NCBI GenBank assembly: GCA_000436075.1
Contig: FR884573.1
Span: 1-10,035 of the forward strand
DNA length: 10,035 nt
DNA from: Eggerthella sp. CAG:209
Lineage (GTDB): Bacteria > Actinomycetota > Coriobacteriia > Coriobacteriales > Eggerthellaceae
Direction of reading: 5' to 3'
Below, piece by piece: positions 1 through 6,866 of the stretch. The position numbers and the translations under genes are program-made. The notes beneath the pieces were generated by a model. That model was not told the origin of the DNA and made no database searches. It worked only from the letters and a program-made list of their open reading frames with translations. The first letter of the stretch is position 1, and the number at the start of each line of letters is the position of its first letter.

Positions 1-20
1 ATGCCTATTGCAATAGGCAT
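1..20. repeat. Terminal direct repeat, left copy; perfect 20-bp palindrome
   Basis: ATGCCTATTGCAATAGGCAT equals its own reverse complement and is identical to the last 20 bases of the window. It lies inside the permease coding frame, where on the minus strand it reads Met-Pro-Ile-Ala-Ile-Gly. The most economical reading is that a circular sequence was cut here and the overlap retained. A palindromic word of this length is a natural break point for a k-mer assembler because it reads the same on both strands. Confidence 0.95.
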
Positions 21-842
21 TTGTATCGCCACAGATTCATCGGAATAGAAAAGTACCTTGCTCTGGGCAACCAGCCAGACCGGAGAGCCCCTCCAAGGAG
101 CAACAGCCGTCCACGTTTTCACCACCCAAGGGAGCAACGGCCTCAAAACGACAGAGCAGAACAAAGCAACAACAAAGGGGAGGAATACAAGACAACTGAT
201 TCGGGCCAGCGGGTCTGATTCGACGGAAATTGCAATCAACGAAAAAAGGCCAACAACTAACAAGGCACAGACAACGATGCGGAAGGCGCCGATTTTCTTT
301 CTATATGGCAATTGACCGCCCAGGGTTAAAAGAGGGGAAACATTCAGGGAAGAATGCACACTGCTCAACCCACCAAGAACAAACGCAAGGAGCTCAACGC
401 AAGCGACCAAGGCGACAACCGGAAAATCAAGACAAGCCCCCAAACAAACAAAGACATCAAAGCAAGGAATCGCAAAGCCGAAAGCAATGAAACCCAACAT
501 CAAGCCAAGAAACGAAGCAATTGCTATCTGAACAAAAAAGCAAAGTCCTACATATCTCCTGCGCATGCCTAGCAACCGCCACACAGAGTAAGATGGCTCT
601 TTTTTCTTTGCAACAAGTCGCGCCACAGAGGCAGATACGGGAATGGAAGCAATCCATGTCAGAAACAGTGTTGCGGTTCCCGCATTGAGCAGCTGCCTCG
701 AAGCCGCCCCCTCTAGCCCATAAGACGAAGATATGAGCAAGGCGGACCAACCGCTAGCAACGCCACAAAAGAAGGCGACCAGAATAATACCCACCCAATC
801 AAGCCATCTATTCCTTAAGTCAGAAATGAACAAACGCCACAT
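1..842 (-). CDS. FtsX/MacB-like ABC permease, N-terminal two thirds (continues at right end)
   Basis: The frame opens with ATG at 842, two bases after the TAA of the ATPase, with GGAGGGG as ribosome-binding site, and stays open to base 1. It encodes about 280 residues with roughly six hydrophobic segments. After the first pair of membrane segments comes a basic loop, SVWRLLGMRRRYV, typical of the cytoplasmic loop in FtsX-type permeases. No stop is reached. The last codons read through the terminal palindrome and match, in the same frame, the start of the open frame at 10035-9541. Joined over the 20-base overlap the gene is 1317 nt, or 438 residues, with about ten membrane segments. That fits a two-half FtsX-like permease. 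It should pair with the ATPase encoded just upstream to move or repel the lanthipeptide or another amphipathic molecule at the membrane. The substrate is inferred only from context. Confidence 0.85.
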   Translation of the reverse strand, partial: MWRLFISDLRNRWLDWVGIILVAFFCGVASGWSALLISSSYGLEGAASRQLLNAGTATLFLTWIASIPVSASVARLVAKKKEPSYSVWRLLGMRRRYVGLCFFVQIAIASFLGLMLGFIAFGFAIPCFDVFVCLGACLDFPVVALVACVELLAFVLGGLSSVHSSLNVSPLLTLGGQLPYRKKIGAFRIVVCALLVVGLFSLIAISVESDPLARISCLVFLPFVVALFCSVVLRPLLPWVVKTWTAVAPWRGSPVWLVAQSKVLFYSDESVAIQMPIAIG

Positions 843-844
843 GG

Positions 845-1573
845 TTACCCCTCCAGCAAAAGGGCTATTTCATGCGGGGCGGGATGGTTGAGCTCCGCAG
901 CAACCATCCCATCTTTCAGAATCACAACACGATCGGAATAAGAAGCTGCCGTCAGATCATGGGTTACCATCACAACAGCACGATTACCCTGCTTCGATTC
1001 GCGACGCATTATATCCATCACCGCTCGCGTATTATCAACATCAAGAGATCCTGTAGGCTCGTCTGCAAATACTATTGGAGAATCAGTAGCCATGGATCGC
1101 GCTATTGCTATACGCTGCCGCTCTCCTCCCGACAATGAATCTGGATAGTCCTTTGCCTTATCGGCGATACCAAGGCCACTAAGCAAAGCTAGCGCATCTT
1201 TTTTCGTAGCTTTCTTTCCAGAAAGTCGAGCGGGAATCCAGACGTTATCTACGGCATTCAGCGATGGAATGAGATTTAAATTCTGAAATACGAAACTGAC
1301 CAAACGCCTTCTGACTTCGTCTCTCTCTATAGTGTTCATTGATGAAATCAAGTTGCCATCAAGGGCAATAGAGCCCGAATCTATCTCTTCGAGGCCCGAA
1401 AGGCAGTTCAACAGGGTCGTTTTTCCCGACCCACTTGGGCCGACAATAGAAACGAACTCACCCACGTTAACCGAAAAGTCAATCCCATTCAGCACCCTGT
1501 TCTTCCGAAGCTTTTTTCCTTTGCCGTACATGAAAGACTTTTCTATTCCCCTTGCATCAATCAAGGCTGACAT
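845..1573 (-). CDS. ABC transporter ATPase, MacB/LolD type (lantibiotic export/immunity-like)
   Basis: This 242-residue nucleotide-binding protein has all canonical motifs: Walker A GPSGSGKT near residue 45, Q-loop VFQNLNLIP near 95, signature LSGGERQRIAIARS near 147, Walker B IVFADEPTGSLD near 167, and the switch histidine in VTHD near 205. DEPTGSLD and the overall length are typical of the MacB/LolD/FtsE group that partners FtsX-like permeases. I chose ATG 1573 because the domain begins there (SALIDARGIEKSF). The longer frame from 1627 would add 18 residues encoded largely by a perfect hairpin. The gene follows the precursor gene and is two bases from the permease, so translational coupling is likely. 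It energises the permease; a role in self-resistance or export of the lanthipeptide is inferred from position. Confidence 0.93.
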   Translation of the reverse strand: MSALIDARGIEKSFMYGKGKKLRKNRVLNGIDFSVNVGEFVSIVGPSGSGKTTLLNCLSGLEEIDSGSIALDGNLISSMNTIERDEVRRRLVSFVFQNLNLIPSLNAVDNVWIPARLSGKKATKKDALALLSGLGIADKAKDYPDSLSGGERQRIAIARSMATDSPIVFADEPTGSLDVDNTRAVMDIMRRESKQGNRAVVMVTHDLTAASYSDRVVILKDGMVAAELNHPAPHEIALLLEG

Positions 1574-1599
1574 CGAAGAATCACGCCCTTTCTTCAATT

Positions 1600-1625
1600 G
1601 CCGGGCATGCGAAAGCATGCCCGGC
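1600..1625 (-). promoter_or_regulatory. Perfect hairpin between lanA and the ABC ATPase gene
   Basis: GCCGGGCATGC (1600-1610) and GCATGCCCGGC (1615-1625) form a perfect 11-bp GC-rich stem with a 4-base loop. It begins 11 bases after the lanA stop in transcript sense. No T tract follows on either strand, so it is not a standard intrinsic terminator. It may be an attenuator or a 3' stabilising structure that keeps precursor mRNA more abundant than the downstream transporter mRNA, as is common after RiPP precursor genes. Confidence 0.85.
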
Positions 1626-1636
1626 ACTATCTTTGC

Positions 1637-1759
1637 TTAGCCGCACCAAAGGCTCACAGAGCTGTTATCGCCATTGCACATAAAGCTAGCTCCAGATGCC
1701 CTAGGATCGATTGCATCGCTAGAGGCTTCGAGCGACTGAAGATCCAACATAGAACCCAT
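1637..1759 (-). CDS. lanA: Class III lanthipeptide precursor peptide (LanA, SapB/labyrinthopeptin-like)
   Basis: This 40-codon gene begins with ATG GGT TCT ATG. Residues 4-11 read MLDLQSLE, which matches the class III leader signature recognised by LanKC enzymes; from memory, the SapB precursor has LFDLQSME. The core starts around residue 21 and holds two segments of the same spacing: S22-GA-S25-FM-C28 and S33-SV-S36-LW-C39, each Ser-x2-Ser-x2-Cys, the labionin/lanthionine ring signature. A Gly-Asp-rich turn (NGDNS) lies between them, as in SapB, and a single Gly ends the chain. There is no double-glycine cleavage site. The gene sits 39 bases after the synthetase gene and before a hairpin and the ABC genes. 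Predicted product: a two-ring hydrophobic peptide acting as a surfactant/morphogen, signal or antimicrobial. Rings and leader match closely; activity is unknown. Confidence 0.93.
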   Translation of the reverse strand: MGSMLDLQSLEASSDAIDPRASGASFMCNGDNSSVSLWCG

Positions 1760-1764
1760 TTCCT

Positions 1765-1773
1765 TCACCTCCT
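1765..1773 (-). promoter_or_regulatory. Very strong Shine-Dalgarno of lanA
   Basis: AGGAGGTGA is a full complement of the 16S rRNA 3' end, with 8 bases between AGGAGG and the lanA ATG at 1759. It is stronger than the sites of most neighbouring genes, matching the need for excess precursor over enzymes. It fixes the first ATG (1759) as the start rather than the internal ATG nine bases further on. Confidence 0.9.
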
Positions 1774-1798
1774 TCCTTGATTTGTGCGCATATTTATA

Positions 1799-4371
1799 TC
1801 AATGAAGAGAAACGGGAAACCATCCAAAAGGATGCTCGACCGAAGACAGGAGAAATCCGATCAGCCCAGCGGAACCAGTTGAATAATCAACCGATAAGCA
1901 AGAACCACCATTTCCCAAGGCCCAAATTGGCCCCTCGAAATCTTGGCTTTGCTCCCGAAAGCAAAACTCCCCTATCACGTTCCTCACCATTGCTGAAATA
2001 ACATCAGCGTTTTCCTCCCCATCAATGCAGAGAAGTGCCGCTGCTTTGCCTAATAGCCCATGGAACAAGCCACCGTTCAGGGCAACGTATTCTTTGAGCG
2101 AAGAAGAAATAGCTTTAAGCTCATTTGCATATCCATCCGCATTGCATAAGGCAAGTGAAACCCCAATACCCGCAATGCCCTCAGATAAGTACCCAAAATC
2201 AATTCCCGAATAATCAACTGACAAAGAGCCATCAGGTTTTACATCGAGTCCCGAAAGTTCGTGTTCGAGGCAAACGTTAGCCAAGCGATTCCACTCAGCC
2301 GATTGCTCGACAAAGCATGCAGCCAACTCATGGCAAGCCAATGCCGCACCAGACCAACCATCGAACAATCCAACGGCATTCCCGGTTTCCGCGCCATCAC
2401 TTACTGGTTCGAGATTCTTCAATACGGAATCTCGCAAAAATCAGCAGATTCTCCAAGGAGTTTTCTCACCTGGGGACAGCCGCAATCTGAATTGATTTGC
2501 AAGAGAGAAAGAACCGTTCCAGCAATTCCGCTTCTTATCGAAATATCATCAGAGGGACCATACGGTAAAGAAAGAGGAAGCAGACCTATTGCCTTTTCAC
2601 AATATCCAAGCTGAGAAAAAACGCTTGCTATTCCCACTGTTCCACGAAGCAGTCCATGAAAATGCAAAGAGATTTCGCTTTTCAAAAGCTTCGTCGTGAT
2701 CCATTCAACATCAGAGGAAACATCAAGCCCAAAACGACCAAGCATGAGAGCAACGCCCGCAGCGCCAGTCTCTATGTCCAATCGGCCTAAAGGCCCATGC
2801 AAGAATTGTGTAGCATCACCAGGATAGAGACGGCCCTCCGAATCATCGGGCCTTCTCGATTTTGCAATTCCTGCAGCCAAACGCTGCGCAAAGCTGCACG
2901 AATCGATTTTTTCACTCCCAACCGGCACCAAGCCAAACGGGGAATCAAATATACGGGAAGCCATACAAGACAATTGCTCTTCCAGCATGTCCTTAACTGA
3001 AGATGGAAAATGCTTATCTATAAGAGGAAGCCGCTCATAAAGAGAGCGTGGAGAGAAAGAGCTACTCCAAGAAGGCCAAAAGAGATAGGACAAAACACAT
3101 GCCAAGCCGAATTCGTCCCTCTCTTTATTGGCGCATTTGCAGAGCGGAGAAAAACCAGGCATCCCCAAGCACGCCGAATCAGCCCCATCGATATCGCTAC
3201 ATGCCTCAAAATCGATAAGGCTTACTGCAAGATTTTTATCAACGATGAAGTTTTTTGGATTAACATCCATCAAGGCAACGCCCGCGCCATGAACTGCATC
3301 CAAGAGGCCCAGCATTTGTCGAGCAATTACCAAGGCTCTCTCGGAATAGCGAAGAGCATCGTCCTCTCCAAGACGAAAAGGATAATTACTGGCAACCCAA
3401 GACTGCAAAGTGACCCCGGCACAATATTCCTCGACCAGAAATTCGTGTCCGCAAACTGTCTTATACGAGTAGTAAGAGGGAATCCCCTCAATTCCCTGCA
3501 GTCTGATGAGCATCGACCGCTCATGCCTTAAGCGTAGCACCGCATCGCAATCGGAAGAAGAATAGCCAGCATACGACCGAGCCTCTTTGGCCACAATCTC
3601 GCAACCAGTCTTGAGATTAACCCCACGATAAACCCCACCCGCATTGCTGAAATGCAGGCTTTCCAAAATTGAATAAGGAGAGAAAAGAAGCTCAAATTCA
3701 TCTGATGGGTTGATACGAGCATCGACCTGTTTCTTTATGCCAAAGGGGACGGAAACAAAATCAGGCAAGACGAAGAATGGCTTTCTCTGATCTTCAGTCA
3801 GAGAGCCATCCGGCCTTCGTATTGCCAGCCTGGAGACGCCCTTTCCATCTTCTTCCAAAAGATATCGAAAACCACCGTAGCGGAAGAAAACCGGAGCTTC
3901 CTTGTATCTGATGTCAGACAACACATAGGGACCATGGAAATTCCCCAAAAGACCTTCTAACTCTTCCAAAAGAGCAAGGAAGTCGCCAACTGACCCTGGA
4001 TAGATTGTTATAAATTTGCCCGAAGAGGACCTATTTGCATTCTTACCGTTCAGTCTCAGAAAGCTCCCATACGATACCAAATGCTTGAAAGCAACTCTCT
4101 TCTTGACTAAAAAGCCACCCACAACATCGAGCAGCAATTGGGCTTCCGTGGGACATGAGCTTAGGTGGATCTTCCATCCCTGATCAGGCAAGTTCACCTT
4201 TGCGGGAAATAAATACCTCCAGGTTGAATCAAGCTGACACGCCCAATCCGAAGGGACTTCGCAAGAAAAAGACTCTGTATTTTTCGCCTGAGCATACTCT
4301 TCGGAAAATGGCGAATCCTTGGCAATATGAAGCATTCTGTAATTGGTTAAGTTATGGTAACCATGCCTCAT
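1799..4371 (-). CDS. lanKC: Class III lanthipeptide synthetase LanKC (lyase-kinase-cyclase), with one apparent frameshift
   Basis: The start is ATG 4371 with AGGAGG five bases upstream. The N-terminal lyase domain (about 1-230) shows GWKIH (K67, H69), FKH (K96, H97) and SSGKFITIYPG. The Ser/Thr kinase-like domain (about 245-500) has VAKEA (K262), E284 in RHERS, the catalytic-loop version HGAGVALMDVNPKN (D369, N374) and LIDFE (D387) in place of DFG. The cyclase-like domain follows with repeated Gly-rich motifs: ETGAAG, LRGTVG, RSGIAG, FDGWSG, SEGIAG, HGLLG, STGSAG. It has GWSG and FHG where zinc LanC enzymes have Cys and CHG, so it lacks the zinc ligands, as expected of class III rather than class IV. 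The frame stops with TGA at 2419. The remaining roughly 210 residues are in the -1 frame, which opens at a TTTTT run at 2436-2440. One extra T would restore about 857 residues, normal for LanKC. The cause may be sequencing error, mutation or slippage. Confidence 0.93.
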
Positions 4372-4507
4372 AAAAGCCTCCCTAATAGAAATAATATATT
4401 AAGAAGTTAACTGTTTCTTTTAACTTCTTAAAGTTAAGCATTATTTACTAGTACTTAGAGAGAAACCGATGATAGGCGGTTGACCTGAACGGTAAGCGGT
4501 TTTGAAC
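4372..4507 (-). promoter_or_regulatory. AT-rich promoter/operator region of the lanthipeptide operon
   Basis: This gene-free stretch lies between the terminator of the regulator operon and the lanKC start. On the minus strand it contains AT-rich -10-like hexamers (TATATT, TATTAT near 4390-4399), the 12-bp inverted repeat described separately, another AAGTTAA at 4431-4437, and then AGGAGG before ATG. The exact -35/-10 pair cannot be fixed by eye because several spacings fit. Confidence 0.6.
4399..4431. promoter_or_regulatory. Inverted repeat, probable operator upstream of lanKC
   Basis: TTAAGAAGTTAA (4399-4410) and TTAACTTCTTAA (4420-4431) are perfect 12-bp inverted arms with a 9-base spacer, so their centres are two helical turns apart. 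They overlap the likely promoter of lanKC. The half-site TTAACTTCTTA resembles the TTAACTAATTA direct repeats at 5539-5570, suggesting one shared regulator, most simply the XRE protein encoded nearby. Binding is inferred. Confidence 0.7.
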
Positions 4508-4542
4508 ATAAAAAATGGGCGCTGGTGAATTCCAGTGCCCAT
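4508..4542 (-). terminator. Rho-independent terminator of the regulator operon
   Basis: In minus-strand sense, ATGGGCACTGG (4542-4532), a six-base loop and CCAGCGCCCAT (4525-4515) form an 11-bp stem with one G-T pair. It is followed by a run of T (complement of A at 4510-4514). It lies 19 bases after the stop of the XRE gene and insulates the lanthipeptide operon from upstream transcription. Confidence 0.9.
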
Positions 4543-4560
4543 CATCAAGTGCAATAGCAT

Positions 4561-4830
4561 CTATTGACTATGATACTTTTTATACTCCTCCAAAAAGGTC
4601 TCACCGTATCTTTTTTCAGCCTCTTCATCGCTAAGATACTCAAGTAAATCACCAGGTTGGCAATCGAAAACCTCACAAATCCTATCAAGACTGTCAATTC
4701 TTAACGCACGAATTTTCCCGTTTTTTATCCTCGATACCGTCTGAACCGTGCATTCAAGCTTTTCTGCCAGCTCTACGGATTGCATCTTTCTCGAGGCAAG
4801 CAATTTGTCCAAGTTGAACACTATAGCCAA
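4561..4830 (-). CDS. XRE/Cro-CI family helix-turn-helix regulator (YozG-like)
   Basis: The product has about 89 residues. The helix-turn-helix core runs from LDKLLASRKMQSVELAEKL through CTVQTVSRIKNGK to LRIDSLDRICEVFDCQPGDLL, the standard arrangement of small Cro/CI regulators of the YozG type. An acidic/basic tail, SDEEAEKRYGETFLEEYKKY, follows. I place the start at TTG 4830 because AGGGG lies 7 bases upstream, directly after the stop of the DUF2975 gene, and because the upstream extension encodes Cys-rich, non-family sequence. It lies 10 bases after the DUF2975-like gene. This DUF2975-XRE pairing is common, with the membrane protein presumed to sense or modulate the regulator. It is the only DNA-binding protein visible and the best candidate to bind the TTAACT repeats; that target assignment is inference. 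Confidence 0.88.
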   Translation of the reverse strand: MAIVFNLDKLLASRKMQSVELAEKLECTVQTVSRIKNGKIRALRIDSLDRICEVFDCQPGDLLEYLSDEEAEKRYGETFLEEYKKYHSQ

Positions 4831-4840
4831 AAATATGCCC

Positions 4841-5386
4841 CTAAACCGTATCGTCCGACAACTGCTGCAACAATACTCCGTATTTAAACACATATGACAG
4901 AACAAAGCCAATAACCGAAGCCACCAAGGTCGAAATGCTCAGATCCGCCACCACTCCATCCCCTTGCTTCGCCAAGCCAATTCGCATAACACCAAGAGAA
5001 TAACCATCAAAAGGAATCACGGAGACAACCGCCTGAAGGACAAAACTGGCAAGCAGCAAAAAACTCACTACTTTAATTTGCCGAGAAGTATGCATAGTGA
5101 ACGGACTGCTCCCATGGCGTATCGAATTGCAAATACTTCCAATTACGTAAAGGATATAAATGTTTATGAAAGCAGACACCGCAACAGGAACAGCGTAAAG
5201 AAGATGACAGACCAAGTCACACAAACCAACTTGTGAGGTTACCAAGGAAACGAAAAATGCGACAAAGAGCAAACTCCATCCAATGACGAATGTCGCCATA
5301 ACGACTCGCAAGGCAACATACAATGGCTTTGCGATATTCTCCAGGCGAAGTAAAGAAGCCCTTGCTTCGTTTGATTCCCCAAACAA
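4841..5386 (-). CDS. DUF2975-like membrane protein, partner of the XRE regulator
   Basis: This is a 181-residue protein with four strongly hydrophobic segments (about residues 23-50, 58-85, 107-125 and 150-172). Between segments two and three it has SIRHGSSPFTMHTSRQIK, and near the end YVFKYGVLLQQLSDDTV. The GSPF-type loop and the C-terminal FKYGxxLQ..xDxTV are hallmarks of the DUF2975 family, known to me mainly next to short XRE regulators. The start is TTG 5386 with AGGAAG seven bases upstream; no ATG gives a better fit. It ends 10 bases before the regulator start. The biochemical role of the family is unknown; a sensory or regulator-sequestering role is suggested by gene pairing only. Confidence 0.82.
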   Translation of the reverse strand: MFGESNEARASLLRLENIAKPLYVALRVVMATFVIGWSLLFVAFFVSLVTSQVGLCDLVCHLLYAVPVAVSAFINIYILYVIGSICNSIRHGSSPFTMHTSRQIKVVSFLLLASFVLQAVVSVIPFDGYSLGVMRIGLAKQGDGVVADLSISTLVASVIGFVLSYVFKYGVLLQQLSDDTV

Positions 5387-5466
5387 CTATGTCTTCCTTC
5401 CGTTATCAGCAGTCCAACTTCGGCTTTTTGAGAGGCAAACTTTGAAGGCCAATGGTCACGCAGCCA

Positions 5467-5529
5467 TTAGGAAGCCCTATATTCAAGCAACTTGAAACTT
5501 GTTGATTTGGAATGGAATAAAAAAAGCAT
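5467..5529 (-). CDS. Putative small peptide, possibly a frameshifted 40-residue ORF
   Basis: ATG 5529 is preceded by AAGGAG at an ideal 5-base distance and encodes 20 residues (MLFLFHSKSTSFKLLEYRAS) before TAA. Immediately after the start codon is a run of seven T (5519-5525). If one T is lost or skipped, the reading becomes a 40-residue peptide containing SSCLNIGLPNGC and ending KKPKLDC with TGA at 5406, which is 18 bases before the DUF2975 start. The strong ribosome-binding site and neat downstream spacing argue for a real translated unit. The product is unrecognised. It could be a leader peptide, a small unannotated protein or a precursor for the radical SAM enzyme; nothing in the sequence decides this. 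Confidence 0.35.
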   Translation of the reverse strand: MLFLFHSKSTSFKLLEYRAS

Positions 5530-5538
5530 TCTATCTCC

Positions 5539-5570
5539 TTAACTAATTAATAAAAACTATTAACTAATTA
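5539..5570. promoter_or_regulatory. Two 11-bp direct repeats, probable operator
   Basis: TTAACTAATTA occurs at 5539-5549 and again at 5560-5570, a 21-bp period (two helical turns), so a protein could bind both copies on one DNA face. On the minus strand the proximal copy abuts the AAGGAG ribosome-binding site of the small ORF. The half-site is close to TTAACTTCTTA in the inverted repeat before lanKC, suggesting a common regulator. Confidence 0.7.
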
Positions 5571-5633
5571 TTGCTTACTATCACCAATAAACTATGTCCA
5601 TAATTGCTCATGTTAACGGTAGGAATCAATCGG

Positions 5634-6866
5634 TTACGCATAGAATCTTCTAAGCAAATCGCCAAGCAGACCATAAAATTTTTTGGCTAAGGCGCAATAC
5701 GGATCACAGGATCGGACGTCACCATAGGCATACAATGAACGGGCACGGCAGCCTCCGCCGCACAAATACTTCATGCCGCAATTCGAGCATCCTGAAATTG
5801 ATTCAACGTCCAGAGTCGAAAAGGGTGAATTATCAATTTTTTCTTCGACATCCGCAAGACTATCCTTCAACAAGTTCGCAATGGTATAGCCATCAAACTG
5901 CAACATATGACAGGGATACAGGAGCCCCTCATGGGATACGCTCAAGTAGGTTCGGCCGGCACCGCACCAACCTCTTGCCGAAATAGAACCGTTCAAATTA
6001 AAGCCACAAGAAAATGCATTTTGACCGGCGTTCTCTATCAAGATTTCAGCCAAGCGCTCAAGCGCATTATCGTCGGGAATAAGCCTCTTCGAATGCTTAT
6101 CATCAGCAGTACATGACAGCAGACTAAAGTTGATGCCAACATTCAAAGAGCGAGCTAACTCAAAATATGAAGGAATATCTTGAATATTAAAAGCGTGAAT
6201 CGTCGCTATGATATGAGCGTTTATCCCTTCTTCTTCAATCGCAAGGATGCTCTTTTTTAGATCAGCAAACCGCTGATATCCACGGATATACGATTCGGAA
6301 CTAGAAGAAGAGCCATCAAACGAAACAGCAATTCTATCCACAGCACCAGACAACCTTTGAAGGATCTCTCTCTTTATGCTGGTTCCATTCGTTATTACAG
6401 AAACGCCCCTTATACCCTTCGTCTTTGCAAAAGAAACAATATCGGGCAAGTCTTTCCGCAAAAAGGGTTCCCCACCTGAAATAACCAGGCTATCGACATT
6501 CATTCCCTTCAATTTCGTAAGAATGACTTCGATATCCGCAGGAGGGAGATCGGGCGAAGCATTACGTTTCGAATTGGCGGAATAGCACCCGACGCAATTC
6601 AAATTGCATCTTTGTGTCACATGAAGATATGCGGATCTTGATAGATTTTCGTCGTGCTCTTCTCGGAAGAATTTCCCTTCGCTCAAAGCACTACAGAACT
6701 CAGGAGAAAAATCGTCCGTAGATAACTCCTTAGACCCAGCCTCGAACGCATCTCTGCAAACACGCTCTTCGGCAGAATCTAATCCGATCACTGCCCCAGT
6801 TGCCAAATTTCCGAGAATCGGAAATTTGGCATAATCAAACATAACAACACTATCTGAAAACTTCAT
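5634..6866 (-). CDS. Radical SAM/SPASM-domain peptide maturase
   Basis: This is a 410-residue radical SAM protein. An N-terminal section (1-80) contains FPILGNLATGAVIGLD. The AdoMet-cluster motif CNLNCVGC (C87, C91, C94) follows, with GGEP at 131-134 and further barrel strands VSVITNGT and IAVSFDGS. A full SPASM region carries WCGAG (C301), YPCHML (C319), CSNCGMKYLCGGGC (C360, C363, C369, C373), C387 and C391, enough for two auxiliary 4Fe-4S clusters. Such enzymes form C-C, C-S or C-O links or epimerise residues in ribosomal peptides. I place the start at ATG 6866 with AGAGG upstream; a 13-residue longer frame lacks a convincing site. It is encoded on the same strand as the lanthipeptide genes but in a separate unit with the regulators. 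Its substrate is unknown: LanA or an unannotated small peptide are the options. Family assignment is certain; the reaction is not. Confidence 0.95.
   Translation of the reverse strand: MKFSDSVVMFDYAKFPILGNLATGAVIGLDSAEERVCRDAFEAGSKELSTDDFSPEFCSALSEGKFFREEHDENLSRSAYLHVTQRCNLNCVGCYSANSKRNASPDLPPADIEVILTKLKGMNVDSLVISGGEPFLRKDLPDIVSFAKTKGIRGVSVITNGTSIKREILQRLSGAVDRIAVSFDGSSSSSESYIRGYQRFADLKKSILAIEEEGINAHIIATIHAFNIQDIPSYFELARSLNVGINFSLLSCTADDKHSKRLIPDDNALERLAEILIENAGQNAFSCGFNLNGSISARGWCGAGRTYLSVSHEGLLYPCHMLQFDGYTIANLLKDSLADVEEKIDNSPFSTLDVESISGCSNCGMKYLCGGGCRARSLYAYGDVRSCDPYCALAKKFYGLLGDLLRRFYA

Larger units (their letters stand above)
5387..5633 (-). other. Intergenic region between radical SAM gene and DUF2975 gene, with small reading frames
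   Basis: This 247-base stretch holds two 11-bp direct repeats, a strong AAGGAG ribosome-binding site, a 20-codon frame from ATG 5529, and a continuation in another frame that closes at 5406, just before the DUF2975 Shine-Dalgarno. I see no terminator directly after the radical SAM stop at 5634, so read-through into the regulator genes is possible. The AT-rich sequence at 5539-5605 could carry a separate promoter. Confidence 0.6.

Noticed and set aside
457..750. 97-codon minus-strand open frame, Cys-rich
   Set aside because: It lies inside the permease gene in another frame, whose own frame (842-1) has membrane segments, the FtsX loop motif and a good ribosome-binding site. The Cys-rich composition is a shadow effect.
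1574..1627. Longer start for the ABC ATPase (ATG 1627)
   Set aside because: The extra 18 codons are mostly the perfect hairpin and not part of the ABC domain; ATG 1573 starts at the family's usual N terminus.
3010..3531. 173-codon plus-strand open frame
   Set aside because: It is antisense to the kinase domain of lanKC, has no recognisable domain and a composition typical of a reverse-strand shadow.
1799..4371. Class II LanM or class IV LanL synthetase
   Set aside because: A kinase domain and lyase domain are present, unlike LanM, and the cyclase region lacks the zinc-ligand Cys and CHG motif expected in LanL. The precursor leader is also class III.
4440..4500. CRISPR-like or iteron repeats (AACCGC elements near 4450-4500)
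   Set aside because: Only two or three short imperfect copies occur, without regular spacing, so they support neither a CRISPR array nor a recognised origin.
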